Shown here: piece by piece, positions 31,214 through 42,938 of the stretch
How the letters are laid out: each line of letters starts with the position of its first letter
Position numbering within the stretch: position 1 is the stretch's first letter
Source of the DNA: Closterium sp. Naga37s-1
Taxonomy: Eukaryota > Streptophyta > Zygnematophyceae > Desmidiales > Closteriaceae
NCBI GenBank assembly: GCA_947471745.1
Contig: CANJKZ010000723.1
Coordinates: forward strand, 6,799,001-6,863,000
DNA length: 64,000 nt
Direction of reading: 5' to 3'
The notes under the pieces: generated by a model
Databases searched by the model: none
Told to the model about the DNA's origin: nothing
Seen by the model: the letters and a program-made list of their open reading frames with translations, nothing else
Made by a program: the position numbers and the translations under genes

Positions 31214-32235
31214 GTCCTCTGAAGCATGTGGCGCGGAGTGAGTCGCTGGCGGAGGATCGCGCCTTCGTGTTGCTGAGGTGATGGTGCAGCGTCGGGCTGG
31301 TGCAGTTGGTGAGAGGCATTGACCAAATCTCGGGTAGCGATTGTCATGTAGAGGTCCCTGGATGTGCTACTTCGCCACCGACCGAGCCGTTGGAAGATAT
31401 GGTCATTGATTCCGGCATTGGCTGCCATTGTCGCTGCGCCTTTGCGAAAAGAATGGGTGCCCAAGTGGGTGTCGTTGAGGCCAATCTTGGAAAACGCCTC
31501 CTTGCACCAATTGTGGATGGTCGTGTAGGACGGGGAAGTGTCTGCGGGTGATGCGGCTATGCGGCGGCCGAATACACGGATCAGTGGTCCGTGTGTAAAA
31601 GGCTCGTATTGTGCCAATCGCAGAAAACGTTGGGTACACCGTACGGGGCAGAATGGGCCAGGGTTGGCTGGTACGGGGATCCAGACGCCGCGGCCCTCTT
31701 GGTCTGTTTTAGAATGAGGGATGAGGATCTACATGGCGTCCTCGTCGAATTGGATGTCTTCCCAGCAAATGGCCACTAAATCTGAGTATCGGAGGAAGGT
31801 GGAGTACATGAGTAGGGGGATGAGTCCTTTTTGAAATTCTGAGGGAACCGTGGTCGACAGGTACGACTGGGCCATACGTTGGACATGCTGGAGAGACACT
31901 GGTTCCTTGATACGGGACGGACGCGGGCAGTGCCATTTGGCATAGTCTCGAACTTGACTCGTGAATGGGTCGGAGACGGTACAAGAAGCTCCAATCATGC
32001 GGTGTGCAAAATTCACCACTGAGCAGGTGAGCTGTATGACTGAGAGTGTGGCTTTTTGCTCAATTGCATGTACTAAGTAGGGTGCCAGTGTGGTGTCGAT
32101 GGTTGGTAAGAACGCCAAGTTAAACCAATTGCAGAATGAGCAAAACTTGAGTCAGTAGGGGTCGTAAGTGCGGATCGTTGAATCCGCCCTTACTTGCGAC
32201 ACGATTGACAGGAGCTGACGCTGAAGTCTTGCCAT
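31201..32235 (-). pseudogene. Tyrosine recombinase of DIRS-like element
   Basis: A 345-codon frame starts at the ATG at 32233-32235 (MARLQRQLLSIVSQV). The N-terminal half has the SAM-like core-binding pattern (STIRTYDPY, then LKFCSFCNWF). The catalytic domain shows Arg in FLRYSDLVAI, the beta-hairpin Lys in HSKTDQEGRG, His and Arg in HSFRKGAATM, and the nucleophile Tyr in SRDLYMTI, so the whole tetrad is present. Two in-frame stops break it: TGA 32152-32154 and TAG 31729-31731. The enzyme would recombine a circular cDNA into the genome without target duplication. Recently silenced is more likely than chance. Confidence 0.85.
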
Positions 32236-32270
32236 TATGCTTGTACCATTAGAAACGTATGCTCAGAACT

Positions 32271-33750
32271 TTAGTTGAAGGAAAATAGGAGTGCATGCAT
32301 GGTGCTGTTGGGAAGGCCGGAGCCGGAGAATGTTGTGGTGTGGGTGCAAATGCCAAGGCACTGACTCCCGCTGGGCAGCTGGATGTGGGTGAGGACTTCC
32401 TGAGCCCATCTATTTGGCGAAGGGTGGACCCGGGGCCACCAGAAAGCGCCCGGCCATTCTGGGACAATTAAGGTGATCCTTGCTTTTGTCTGTTGTGCAT
32501 GATGCAGTACTGCCGTGATCAACTGAGGCGGTGGGAACGCGAACGCAGCTTTGCCGGTCCAAGAGATTGAGAAGGCATTAACGGCGTGCGCCGCAGGGTG
32601 AGGCACCTTCGTACAAAAGCGAGGGAGTTGTGAATTAGCAGCGCTGGCAAAAAGGTCTATCGTGTGAGGACCCAAACATCAGTCTAGTAGGCGAAACCGG
32701 GGCTGCTTTAGGGTGTAGTCGTCATGGTCTCGTAGCTTAGAGAGCGCATCAGCGTACTCATTAAGCGATCGGGGTATCCATTCTATGGCGAGAAGAGTCT
32801 CGTGCTGCACGCAAAAATGGATTAATGTCTGGCAGATGCGCGTGAGCTCCGGACAACGTGATCCACCCTTGCGTAAGATAAAGAAGACTCCTTGGTTGTC
32901 GACGCGGGCGAGTAAGTATCGGCCTTGTAGGTGAGCCTCGAATGACCTGAGAGCCCATAAAACCCCTTCGAGTTCGCGGCGGGTGCTAGACGTCGAGCGC
33001 AGCGGTTCAGGCATGTTTGCCGATGCTTCAAGCATAGGGCCTGGGAAGCTCGCCAATGTGGCTCCCCAACCATGGGCGCTTGCATCCACGTGTAGCACCG
33101 CACCAAAACTGTGCTGAATGTGGAATGGTGCGTCATTGAAGTGATCGAACTCAGAGCACCAAAACTTCAGCTCCTGCATGGCGACTTGTGAAAGAACCAC
33201 CTTCGCATGCCATGACGTGGTGTTGTTGATCGCGCTGAGGAGGCTTTGACTAAATGCTCGCGCTGTAGTGCCAAGGGCGAGAGACATGGATGCGAGCATT
33301 CCGGTAACGCGGGCCACCTGGCGAACTGGGAGTGATCGACGGGCCTGTCCCGCTCCTTCGAGGGCGTCCAATGTCGCGTTGAGCAGCGCGCGGCGCTCGT
33401 CTCCCACCGAGAAAGTGCAAGTCAAGGAGTCCACTTCCAAGCCCAAGAATCGGAGGCGTTGGGTTGGAATGAGATGTGCTTTTTCTGATTGATGACAAGC
33501 CCTGCGTGTCGTAGATCGTCGACAATCGTTGCACAAGTATGATACGCGGTGTCCTGCCCTTCGCAAAGGAAGAGGATGTCGTCGACGTACGAGATAACCC
33601 GAACACCTTGGGATCGCCATAGTGCAACCAGTTTCTTTATCAGTTGTGTGAATACAAAGGGAGCAGTTGCTAGGCCAAATCGCAAGGACCGGAAGCGGTA
33701 GGGACGACCGTCGAATTGGAAGCCGAGAAACTTCCAGCACGTTGGATGGA
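32271..33750 (-). pseudogene. DIRS-like RT (C-terminal part) and RNase H
   Basis: This is the portion of pol to the left of the J insertion. RT motifs are FGLATAPFVFTQL and the catalytic RVISYVDDILFL (about 33570-33600). A frameshift near 33450 leads to RLRFLGLEVDSL. RNase H shows HVDASAHGWGATL, TRRELEGVLWAL and RVDNQGVFFIL (Asp, Glu, Asp). TGA at 32679-32681 then interrupts the frame before IDLFASAAN, a segment after RNase H that is characteristic of DIRS-type pol, and FAFPPPQLI. It ends at 32271. Confidence 0.85.
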
Positions 33751-33755
33751 TATCC
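33751..33755. repeat. Target site duplication of element J, left
   Basis: TATCC, repeated at 46898-46902 directly after J's 3' LTR. Confidence 0.92.
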
Positions 33756-33887
33756 TGTCAAACTATATGTGCTGCTTGTTATGTAGGTTGTAATGGGGTA
33801 GCCCATATAGGGTACAACACAGATTAGGGTTTTCTACTTGTACCCATCCTGCTACTAGTTCATTCATTCCTGTTCGTTATTCTGACA
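33756..33887 (+). repeat. 5' LTR of element J
   Basis: This 132-bp LTR starts TGTCAAACTATATG and ends TTCTGACA. Confidence 0.92.
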
Positions 33888-33901
33888 TGGTTTCAGAGCA
33901 G
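33888..33901 (+). other. Primer binding site (element J)
   Basis: TGGTTTCAGAGCAG follows the LTR, one mismatch from the initiator-Met site over 12 bases. Confidence 0.7.
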
Positions 33902-33959
33902 GTCCTAGCCTAGGACCGATTACTTAGGGCCCACCGAGTAGCGCTACCCCACCCGTCGC

Positions 33960-34575
33960 GCCACTGTGATCACCCTGCCCTGCCCTGCTCTGCCCTGCGC
34001 CGCCTGCTGCAGTGCGCACTTTTTTTTGCCTGCGCGCCAACTGCTGCAGCGCGCCCTGCTGAGTCGCGCGCCACCTACAGCAGTGCGCCCTGCCCTGCCC
34101 GCGCGTCGCGTCGCGTCGCCGCGTCATCCTGCCCGCACGTCGCGCCGCGCGCCCTGCCCTGCCCACGCGCCGCGCTGCCGCGCGCCCTGCCCTGCCCGCG
34201 CGTCGCGTCGCCGTCACCCTGCCCGAGCATCGCGCCGCGCGCTCTGCCCTGCCAACGCGCCACCGTCGCGTGCCCTGTCCTGCCTACGCGCCGCGCCGCT
34301 GCGCGCCCTGCCCTGCCTGCGCGCTGCGCCGCTGCTCGCCCTGCCCTGCCTGCGCGCCGCGCCGCCGCGCGCCCTGTCCTGCCGCGCGCCTCTGCCTTGC
34401 CCGCGCGCCGCACCGCCGCGCGCCTCTGCCATGCCCGCGCACCTCTGCCCTGCCGTGCGCGCCTCTGCCCTGCCGTGCGCGCCTTGCTCTGCCGTGCGCG
34501 CCCTGCCGTGCCGTGCGCCCTGCTCTGTTGTGCACGCCACATGCCGCTCTCTGCTGCACTACTGCTAGCGCGCTC
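33960..34575 (+). repeat. GC-rich repetitive leader of element J
   Basis: Short repeats such as CTGCCCTGCCCGCGCG and CGCGCCGCGCCGC fill the stretch between primer site and gag. Long frames on both strands are Arg/Ala/Pro or Gly/Arg strings and are rejected as genes. It is the same position and style as in F. Confidence 0.75.
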
Positions 34576-34591
34576 CCCTGCCTAGCTCGCT

Positions 34592-37102
34592 ATGGCGACT
34601 CTCAATGTTCTCACTTTTGATTCGGAGGGCCGCCCGATAGAGTTCGCTGCATGGCTAGACGATTTACAGCTGTTCATGCTGACAGACTCTAAGGACGGTA
34701 CCTCGCTGTTTGACCTCACTTCTGGCGCCTCGCCCGCCCCTGACGCCACAGCTGACAGTGCGACCCGCTCACAGTGGCTTACCCGTGATGCTGCTGCTCG
34801 CCTAGCTGTTCGCAACCACCTGCCGTTAGCCGAACGCGCCCACTTTGGCCAGCATAAGACAGCGAAAGCACTGTACGACGCTGTAGTCGCTCGTTACTCC
34901 TCCCCGGCCACTGCTGCTCTAGGCCGCCTTCTCCTGCCCTACCTGTTCCCAGACCTGTCCGCCTTTGCCATGGTAGCCGACCTAGTCACTCACCTCCGCA
35001 CTAGTGACACTCGCTACCGTGCTGCGCTCCCCGCCGAGTTTCTCACCAAGAATCCCCCCCCCCCCATGTACATCACGCTCTACTTCATAGTCACCCGCCT
35101 CCCTGACTCTCTTACTGCACTCAGGGACCTCCTCCTAGCACTTGACCCCACCGACCTCACTGTCGACCTGCTCGAGAAGCACCTCCTAGCAGCTGAGACT
35201 AGCATAGTCGCTGTAGGCGCTTCTTGTGGCACTCCTCGCACCCCCTTCTTTGAGGGGTGTTTGCCCCCCCCCCTCCTCCCCTCAGTCGCCTCTGCTGCAG
35301 CTATTGACTACCTTCGAGCTGAGGAGGTAGGAGCTGCGTCTGCCCCTAGTGGGAGGCACCGCAGCGGCAGGGGCAGGGGAGGCAGGGGAGGTGGGGGTGG
35401 CAAAGGTGGAGGCGGTGGTGGGGGCGGTGGAGGCGGTGGTGGAGGCGGCGGTGGAGGAGGTCGTGGTGGTGAGGGCAGCGGGGCAGGTGGCGGCGGTGGT
35501 GGCGGCAGTGGGAGTGGTGGCGGCAGCGGTAGTGGCGGCCGTAGTGGCGCCAGTGGGGGTGGAGGCGGCGGCAGTGGGGGCGGCAGGGGTGGCACCAGCC
35601 AGAGGGGAGGCCTTGGAGGTGGCCATCGGCAGCAGCACCACCAGCCCCTTACGTCTCAGGAGCTCCATGAGTGGTTTGCTCTGCGTGGGGCGGCTGGGGG
35701 TAGTGGTCCCTGCCCGTATGTCATTCGCACAGGTGACCGCACTGGTCAGACATGCAGGAGGTCTCACACTCAGCACCGCTGCTTCTACCGCCTTACCGAC
35801 GCCTTCCGCGCAGAGTTCCCCGCGGCGGCTGAGCTCCCCAACTGGGCGGCGCTGCTTAGGCAGAATGTTGATATCTTTGCTCTAGACTTTGATGCTACCC
35901 TATCTGCCATGTATGCGTTGCCTGTTAGTGCTGAGGGTGACTGTTACCTGTGTATGCCGCCATACCCAGGTATAGAGGCTGCTGCTCTAGGTGCTAGTGA
36001 GTCTGCTGCCCTAGGTGCTGGTGAGTCTGCTCTCTCTGGTACTGAGTCTGCTGTGGCCCTACACACCTTCACGCTTGACTCAGGTGCTTCCCACTGTTTC
36101 TTTCGCGATAGTACCACAGTCACACCACTTACTGCACCTGTTGCTGTGTCTTTGGCTGACCCCTCTGGGGGTCCAGTCCTTGCACGTTCCTCCACTGTTC
36201 TGCCCTGTCCGGCGGTTCCGTCTGGGTCACTATCAGGTCTCCACCTCCCCTTGTTCTCTACGAACTTGGTGAGCACAGCTGTCCTCCAGGATGCGGGGGT
36301 TGACACCTTCACCCCTGGACAGCAGCGTGTGGCGATTTGTACGTGCTCCCGGACCGGTCGCCACCTGGCCACGTTCACCCGTCGGCCTGGGTCGAGTCTG
36401 TACACACTGACTACTTCGCCTCTTCAGGTAGCTGCGTCTGCATCTGCATCAGGTCAGCTCGCTGCCCCCTGCTCGTGTCATGCCCTGTCGCACCAGACGC
36501 TCCTTTGGCACCACCATCTTGGTCACCCCTCTGTGGCACGCCTTCGTGGCATGCACTCCCGTCTCCTTGTCTCTGGTCTTCCCAGGTCTCTGCCTCCCCT
36601 CCCACCCTCGCCTGCCCCTCCCTGCCTTCCCTGTGTCGAGGGGCGGCAGCGCGCCGCTCCTCACTCCTCCTCGTTCCCCCCGACAAAGGCTCCCCTGCAG
36701 ACTCTCCACCTGGACGTGTGGGGCCCAGCTCGTGTCCGTGGACAGGGCCACGAGCGGTACTTTCTACTGGTTGTCGACGACTACTCGCGTTACACCACGG
36801 TCTTCCCCTTGCGCCGCAAGGGGGAAGTCCCTGATGTTCTGATCCCTTGGATCCGTGCTGTTCGTCTCCAGCTCCGCGAGCGGTTCGAGACGGACCTTCC
36901 AGTCCTACGTCTGCACTCTGACAGAGGTGGTGAGTTTTCCTCCGACCTCTTGCGGGCCTTCTGTCGTGCGGAGGGCATTCGCCAGACGTTCACGCTTCCG
37001 GCCTCTCCGCAGCAGAACGGGGTTGCTGAGCACCGCATTGGCTTGGTCGTGGAGGTTGGTCGTACCTCCATGATCCATGCGGCATCCCCCCATTTTCTCT
37101 AG
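34592..37102 (+). pseudogene. Copia gag-protease-integrase, element J
   Basis: An uninterrupted 836-codon frame starts at the ATG at 34592 (MATLNVLTFDSEGRPIEF). The capsid region covers about residues 1-240. A Gly/Ser/Arg-rich stretch covers about 250-345, then a Cys/His segment CPYVIRTGDRTGQTC followed by HTQHRCF, which replaces a classical zinc knuckle. Protease DSG is at residue 496. The integrase zinc-binding part contains LGHPS and CLPCVEGRQ; the core has Asp708 (LDVWGPA), Asp777 (HSDRGGEF) and Glu813 (NGVAEHRIG), the D,D-35-E spacing. TAG at 37100-37102 replaces a Trp codon (TGG in H). Apart from that stop this part looks functional. Confidence 0.9.
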
Positions 37103-37333
37103 CCGTTTGCAGTCCAGTACGCTGCGCATCAGCTCAACCTCTGGCCCCGTGTCTCCTTGCCGGAGACCTCGCCCACACTGAAGTGGACAGGGGAGGTTGG
37201 CGATGCGTCGGTGTTCCGGGTCTGGGGATGTCGAGCCTTTGTCCGCAACACGTCCGCGGACAAGCTCTCCTCCCGCGCCAGTCCCTGTGTCTTCCTTGGC
37301 TTTGTCCTTGACACGCCTGGCTGGCAGTTCTAC
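37103..37333 (+). pseudogene. Copia integrase tail, element J, before K
   Basis: The same frame continues after the TAG: PFAVQYAAHQLNLWPRV, then FRVWGCRAFVRN, ending at GWQFY where chromovirus K is inserted. It resumes at 43313. Confidence 0.88.
37329..37333. repeat. Target site duplication of chromovirus K, left
   Basis: TCTAC, repeated at 43308-43312. Confidence 0.92.
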
Positions 37334-37703
37334 TGTGAGGATCTAGGATCGAGCTCAGAAAAGAGAACTGTAATTGAATGATTCACCTTGGTACAACACG
37401 AGGCTATATATAGTCTCGACACAAGGCCAGTTACCCAGGTGTTACGCGAATGTTCTGAGGGTCGCGAAGCGTCCCGAACAGAACCTTCCCGAACTCAGTA
37501 GAAAGCAATTCGGTGGAAACCGAATAGGCTTGAGTTCGGTACACGTAACCTGGTTCGGTGCTATAACTATAATAACATATAAGAATGCACCTAACCTAGG
37601 AAATCAAGCACATCTATGCATGATAAATAAATCCCAAGCTAGATATAGCATAATAAAGTCTAGGCAAGCTAGCAAAGCCAGCATAAGCCGTCGTACTCTC
37701 ACA
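37334..37703 (-). repeat. 3' LTR of chromovirus K
   Basis: This 370-bp LTR starts TGTGAGGATCTAGG and ends ACTCTCACA. TATATATA is at 37405-37412. Confidence 0.94.
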
Positions 37704-37718
37704 CGTCCCCCCCTCAAA
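37704..37718 (-). other. Polypurine tract (chromovirus K)
   Basis: The minus strand reads AGCTTTGAGGGGGGACG, overlapping the chromodomain frame's TGA (37714-37716). Confidence 0.82.
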
Positions 37719-38439
37719 GCTGGGTGGCGTGAGAAACACCCTGCTTGACAAGATAGTCCTTGAGAGCACGGCGTGCGTTGCCCATATCAGCTTCTGCGAC
37801 CCAACTGTCCTCAGTGGGGTCGTATCCCTTCCAGCGTATCAGGAACTCGAGGGTCTTGCCGCCGCGGCGCCGATGAGTGAGAACACGTTCCACTTCGTAC
37901 TCGGGTTCATCCTGTATGAGAACAGGTGGTGGTGGCGGTAGCTGCCGTCCCTGGAACTGTTGGTTGGGGTCCTTGTAGGGCTTCAGTAGCTGAACATGGA
38001 AAGCGTTGTGAAGCTTCCATGTATCTGGTAAGCGCAAGCGGAATGTTACTGGTGTCACCTGAGCCTCAACAAGAAAAGGACCACAGAAGCGAGGCCGGAG
38101 TTTGGATGGGAGGTGAGACAGGTTCAAGTTGCGCGTGTCAAGAAGCACCTGATCTCCGACTGCTACTGAGTGATCTCGTCGCTGACGATCGGCATACTGC
38201 TTCTGGGAGTTCTGCATCGTGGTGAGTCGTCGCTGAGTCTTCTCCCATAGCTGCTGCATGGTGGTGACGAAATCATGTGCGGCTTGGACGTGTGCCGGTG
38301 GGGTTGGCTGCTGTGGTGTAAGTGGTTCCCGTCCGTAACACAGGAAGGAGTTTTCCCTGTGGCCGTATGGGATGCGTTGTTGTAAGCGAACTCTAGGGTC
38401 GGTAACTGTGTGTCCCAGTGGCTGACATCGTCCTTGCAA
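37714..38439 (-). pseudogene. Chromovirus K integrase tail and chromodomain
   Basis: This is the C-terminal part of pol in a frame shifted from the integrase. The integrase tail has [13 protein letters not shown], the AVGDQVLLDTRNLNL segment and KLRPRFCGPFLVEAQ, the GPF-like module of chromovirus integrases. The chromodomain follows: YEVERVLTHRRRGG, then EFLIRWKGYDPTEDSWV, with the aromatic and acidic positions expected of a methyl-lysine reader. The shift from the upstream frame lies near 38340-38370, so the integrase-chromodomain fusion is currently broken. Confidence 0.88.
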
Positions 38440-40631
38440 GCTGTGCGCAGTAACTGTTCAACCACTTGATTGAGCCGCTCTGTTTGTCCGTCAGTCTGTG
38501 GGTGGTATGCTGAGGACATCGCAAGTTTGGTCCCCAATAATCCCATGAGCTCCTTCCAGAACTTACTCGTGAATTTGGGGTCTCTGTCTGAGATGAGTGT
38601 CGCGGGGATGCCGTGGATGGTGATGATGCGGTTGAAGAAGAGGCGAGCAGTTGCTTCAGCTCTAGCTGTGGCGTTAAACGGTATGAAGTGACCCATTTTG
38701 GAGAACTTATCGATCACCACGAGGATGGAATCATGTCCCCGTGAGGTCGAAGGAAGTCCTGTGATGAAGTCGAGGCTAACGACCTGCCATGGCTGCTCCG
38801 GTACAGGTAGAGGCTGAAGTAACCCTGCTTTTTTCTGCTTGCTGCTCTTCATCCGCTGGCACGTGTCGCAAGAGGTGACGAACTGCTGCACGTCTGCTGC
38901 CATCCCGGGCCAGTAGTAATACTTCGCTATCCCTGCTAACGTCTTGTTGCTCCCGAAATGTCCCGCGTGAGGTACGTCGTGAAACTCCTCCAATAGGATC
39001 TGCTGTAGCGGGGCGTAATTCGGTACCCAAATCTTTCCTGTGCCCTTCCTTACAGCTAAGTCTTTCTCCCACTGTAACAGCTTCTTGGTCTGTGCTGTAG
39101 CAATCTCTGCGTCCACAGAGTACCCATGTTGGAATAGACCCTTGAGCAGAGGGTTCATCCCATCGAGCTGGATGCCTGCTACATGTCCGGGGCGGCTCAA
39201 TGCGTCTGCTTTGTTGTGTAGCCCGGGCTTGTAGACGATGTCATAGTGGAAGTGAGTTTCCAGGAAGTCCACCCACCGCACCTGTCGTCGTGAGAGCGTC
39301 GGCTGCGACTTCAGGTATTTGAGACTGCAGTGGTCAGTATAGGCTGTAGTCTTGGCTCCCTCTAGGTAACACCTCCACGCCTTGAAGGCTATGACTATCG
39401 CTAAGGCTTCCTTGTCATGGATGGGGTAGTTCAGTTCTGCTCCGTGTAGCTTCTTACTGAGGTAGGCGATGGGCTGCAAACCGCGTCCGTGATCCTGCAT
39501 CAGTACTGCTCCGACTGCTTGGTCACTAGCGTCTGCTTCCACCACGTAGTCCTTGTCTGGGTCCGGTAGGATGAGTACTGGCGCTGTAGTCAGTACTGTC
39601 TGTAGCTGCTCCATGGCTTGTTGATGAGGAGTATCCCATTTGTAGGGCGTATCCTTTTTCAGTAGGTCGGTCAGTGGCGCTGCTATCTTAGCATACTGCG
39701 GCACGAACCTGTTGTAGTAGTTGGCGAAGCCTAGGAACTGCTGCAACTCCTTCACGTTCTCCGGTACTTTCCACTTCTTGACGGCTTCGATCTTCCGCGG
39801 GTCCACGTGTACGCCCTCGGCACTCACCATGTGCCCGAGAAACTGCACCTTCTTCAGGGCGAAGTCGCTCTTCGACAGCTTTACGTAGAATTTGTTCTTC
39901 CGCAGGATCTCGAACACCTTCCGTTGATGCTCCACGTGCTCCTTCATGTTCTTGGAGTAGATGAGAATGTCGTCCAGGTACACCACCACGCACTCGTCCA
40001 GCAGGGGCCGTAGGATGTGATTCATCTCTGCCTGAAACGTTGCTGGTGCGTTGCAGAGTCCGAACGGCATCACTAAGTATTCATAGGAGCCGTATCTGGT
40101 ACGGAACGCCGTCTTGTGGACCGAGTTGTCTGCCATCTTGATCTGCCAGTAACCCGACCGTAGGTCCAGCTTCGAAAAGACTGTTGCACCACGCAGTTGG
40201 TCCAGTAAGTCGTCTATGCGCGGTATGGGGTATTTGTTTTTAACTGTCTGTTTGTTCAGTGCGCGGTAGTCGATGCACATCCGTAAATTGCCGTCTGGTT
40301 TTGGAGTGAAGAGGACTGGTGCACCGTAGGGAGAGGTGGATGGGCGGATCAGTTGTCTGTCCAGTAGATATTCTATCTGTTTCTTCATGTCTGTCAGCTC
40401 GGTCGGACTCAGTCGGTATGGTGCACGTGAGACGGGTTTCGCACCTGGTTCCTCCACGATCTCGTGCTCGTGGGTGCGTGCTAGAGGTACGCCTGCGGGT
40501 AGGTCGTCGGGCATTATATCCTTGTACTGCTCCAAGACCTCCTTCACTACTGCAGGTAGCTCCGAACTCGGCTTCTCCTCGTCTGGTGCTGCCATAACCA
40601 GTGCTAAGTAACCCGTGTTACTCTCGTTCAT
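38163..40631 (-). pseudogene. Chromovirus K RT-RNase H-integrase
   Basis: An 822-codon open stretch. RT has [33 protein letters not shown] and the catalytic [14 protein letters not shown]. RNase H has [26 protein letters not shown] and [10 protein letters not shown]. The integrase has an HHCC segment ([10 protein letters not shown], then CDTCQRMK) and Asp621 (SLDFITG), Asp682 (ISDRDPKF) and Glu718 (GQTERLN), D,D-35-E. Numbering is from the first in-frame ATG at 40631, which is not the true start: B shows protease and RT were one frame. The last 50 or so residues after [13 protein letters not shown] are out of frame. Confidence 0.92.
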
Positions 40632-42507
40632 CGTCCGTTCGAATCGCGCCAGCGCTCCCTGTATCCGTCCAGCTTCGCAGCTCCACTCGTTTCCCGTTGT
40701 TGTAGATGCACGCCTTCCTGTTGACCCAGTCGATCTCGGGGTTGAACCGCTTCAAGAAATCTCGCCCCAAGATGAAATCTGATCCCTTGATGTTCGTGAT
40801 TGGCAATGTCGGCTTCCACTCCAGCGCCCCTATCTGCAGCTGCAGTGATGCTTCGCCGTGGATGGGAAGTTTCGTACCGTCCACCATTGTTGCCGTGAAC
40901 TTGGTCTCCTCGGAAGGTTCCCCAATTTTCTCCAACATCTCGCGGTCGCACACCGAGTGAGACGCACCGCTGTCCACCAGTGCCTGGAGGCGTCGCCCGT
41001 TGCAGATCACCTCGAGTAGTAGTGGTTGTTGCTGCTCCGAGTAACCGTATATGGTCTTGCTTATAGGATCATAGGGTACGTCAAATAGATCATCCCTCGG
41101 TCCTGCGCTCGAAGCTGCTGACTGCATATCAGTTTCCAACTGAGTAGGGTTAGAAGGATTTATCCGAGGCCGATTCAGCTTCGTCTTGGCCTGGAACCTT
41201 CTCTTAAGCATTTGCAGCTGTGTAGGCTTCTCCTGTGGGCAATGGGGAGCCTTAACACTATGCTGGGGGGAGAGAATATTAACTCCTTGGAACGCACGAC
41301 CCTTTTCAACGCTCCGGAGTGGTTTGCCCAACTTCTCAGGTACCTGAATAATGTCTGAAGGCTTTTTCTTGGCCTCGAAATCTCCCCTGGATTTTTTAAA
41401 GGCTTGAAAACCTCGAGAGGGAATATTCTTACTCTCGGGGGTGTTCGGCTGGAGTTTCCCGGTCGGTGCAGAGTCTTGTTTCGCGGAGCCTCCATTTGTC
41501 TCGGCGATTTCCCCTGTTGCCGGCCGGTCATGGCGTTTTGAATTCGCGCCATTGTGTCCTCCTTTTTTCGCCATCGTGGATGTCGCACTGTTGTTGCCCT
41601 GCAGCTCCGCTCGTGCCTTCTTCATTTTCCAACACGCCAAGAGTCGATGTCCTGTTGCGCCGCAAAATTCGCAGTTCTCATATTTTGTCGGCCGCTGCTT
41701 CACGTCGATCTTGTCGATATCCATCGGGTCGGCGGTCGTGGGTGGTGCCGATCGCTCCGTGCCGAATGATCTGTTCGGCACGCGTCGTCGTGTTTCGGGT
41801 TGATCTCGCATCAACGCATCGAATCTCTCTGCTGCACACACCATGTCGCGGTAGTTGTTGTAGTTCGCGGCAATCACCTGTTGGCGGACTTCCAACTTTA
41901 GCCCCTCAGTATACGCTTGGATTTTTTCCCCTTCGGTCAGGTCGGTAATTCGGTTGAAGAGGCTCTGCATCTGCTGCGTGTACTGTGTTACACTGCCGTA
42001 CTGTTTATGCCGATGAATCTGCTGCCGCGCCATGTAGCTGGAGTTGATTGGTTCGAAACGTTGAATTAAAGCTTCCCGAAACTGCGTCCATGACCCCTCG
42101 CCTCGGATCTTATTGCTGTTGTAAATCCACTCGAGCGCCGGGCCTCGTAACAGTGTCGCCGCGAGCGGAATCCGCATTGCATCGTGTGTCGGGGTCGTAC
42201 AGCCAACGGCCTCGAAGTAAATTTCGAGAGTCGCAATGAATTGACGGACGTCGCTGTCTCTCGCATTCGAATTGAACGTCTCCGGTTGCCTCGGACGTGC
42301 CGCCTCAAGATTCACTGTAGCCACTGCCGCTGCTGCTGGGTGAAGTGTCGGTGTCGCCGCTGCTGCTGCTGACGTCGCTGCTGCTGTGGCGGCTGCCGAC
42401 TGGTTCGCGAGAAGCTCCTCTATTCGCTGGAGTGCCGCTCGCGTCTGGTCCAGGCCGGTGTGTAACTCCGTATTTTTTCGTACGGAATTATCACCGTTTT
42501 CCTTCAT
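40618..42507 (-). CDS. Chromovirus K gag-protease
   Basis: A 629-codon frame from the ATG at 42507. The capsid region includes [18 protein letters not shown] and [10 protein letters not shown]. The zinc knuckle [14 protein letters not shown] starts at residue 279. A Lys/Pro-rich linker follows, then the aspartic protease with DSG at residue 512 ([13 protein letters not shown]) and the later [11 protein letters not shown]. It ends in 11 aberrant residues after RSWTDTG. B is continuous here, so roughly ten bases appear to be deleted in K, separating protease from RT. Confidence 0.92.
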   Translation of the reverse strand: MKENGDNSVRKNTELHTGLDQTRAALQRIEELLANQSAAATAAATSAAAAATPTLHPAAAAVATVNLEAARPRQPETFNSNARDSDVRQFIATLEIYFEAVGCTTPTHDAMRIPLAATLLRGPALEWIYNSNKIRGEGSWTQFREALIQRFEPINSSYMARQQIHRHKQYGSVTQYTQQMQSLFNRITDLTEGEKIQAYTEGLKLEVRQQVIAANYNNYRDMVCAAERFDALMRDQPETRRRVPNRSFGTERSAPPTTADPMDIDKIDVKQRPTKYENCEFCGATGHRLLACWKMKKARAELQGNNSATSTMAKKGGHNGANSKRHDRPATGEIAETNGGSAKQDSAPTGKLQPNTPESKNIPSRGFQAFKKSRGDFEAKKKPSDIIQVPEKLGKPLRSVEKGRAFQGVNILSPQHSVKAPHCPQEKPTQLQMLKRRFQAKTKLNRPRINPSNPTQLETDMQSAASSAGPRDDLFDVPYDPISKTIYGYSEQQQPLLLEVICNGRRLQALVDSGASHSVCDREMLEKIGEPSEETKFTATMVDGTKLPIHGEASLQLQIGALEWKPTLPITNIKGSDFILGRDFLKRFNPEIDWVNRKACIYNNGKRVELRSWTDTGSAGAIRTDDERE

Positions 42508-42509
42508 TT

Positions 42510-42920
42510 GGGGATTTATAGGAAGATTTGCGACGAAAATAAATAAATTTTAGGCGCTGGTCATCTTACTGTGAGTCGAATCGAATGTAGAAATGACGAG
42601 CACTGATTCTGTAAGTCGCGTGATTCTCCCTTAGTCAAAGTTCGCGTCTGATCTCGGCCGTTGAGAAAAAAATCGATCCGACGCTCCAAATTCCAACGTT
42701 TTTGGGCGAAATTCTCAGGGCCGTTGAGATTCGAATCGATCCGACGGTCGAAATTCCAACTTTTTCGCCACTGGACCTGAGGAGTGTTCGAAAACCGGTT
42801 CGAGGGGGACGTTAGAAAACAGCGCGGAACTGGTTTACGTACCCGAAATCGGCGCCTTCCGTCGTCGCCCCCGCGGTTTTAAAAGCTAGGTTCTAGCGGT
42901 CGAAAAACTTCGTGTGCAAA
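42510..42920 (-). other. 5' leader of chromovirus K
   Basis: This is untranslated sequence between primer site and gag. A motif around AAATTCCAAC and CGATCCGACG occurs twice (about 42671-42704 and 42732-42762), a short direct repeat. B's leader is much shorter. Confidence 0.6.
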
Positions 42921-42936
42921 CAGACTCTGATTACCA
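42921..42936 (-). other. Primer binding site (chromovirus K)
   Basis: The minus strand reads TGGTAATCAGAGTCTG, starting two bases after the 5' LTR. It is initiator-Met-like with the same extra A as B. Confidence 0.65.
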
Positions 42937-42938
42937 AG

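Noticed and set aside
33924..34568. Gly/Arg and Pro/Ala frames in element J's leader
   Set aside because: Same reason: repeat translation on both strands with no domain.
40618..40631. Programmed frameshift signal in chromovirus K
   Set aside because: Copy B has an uninterrupted frame here, so a deletion explains the overlap.
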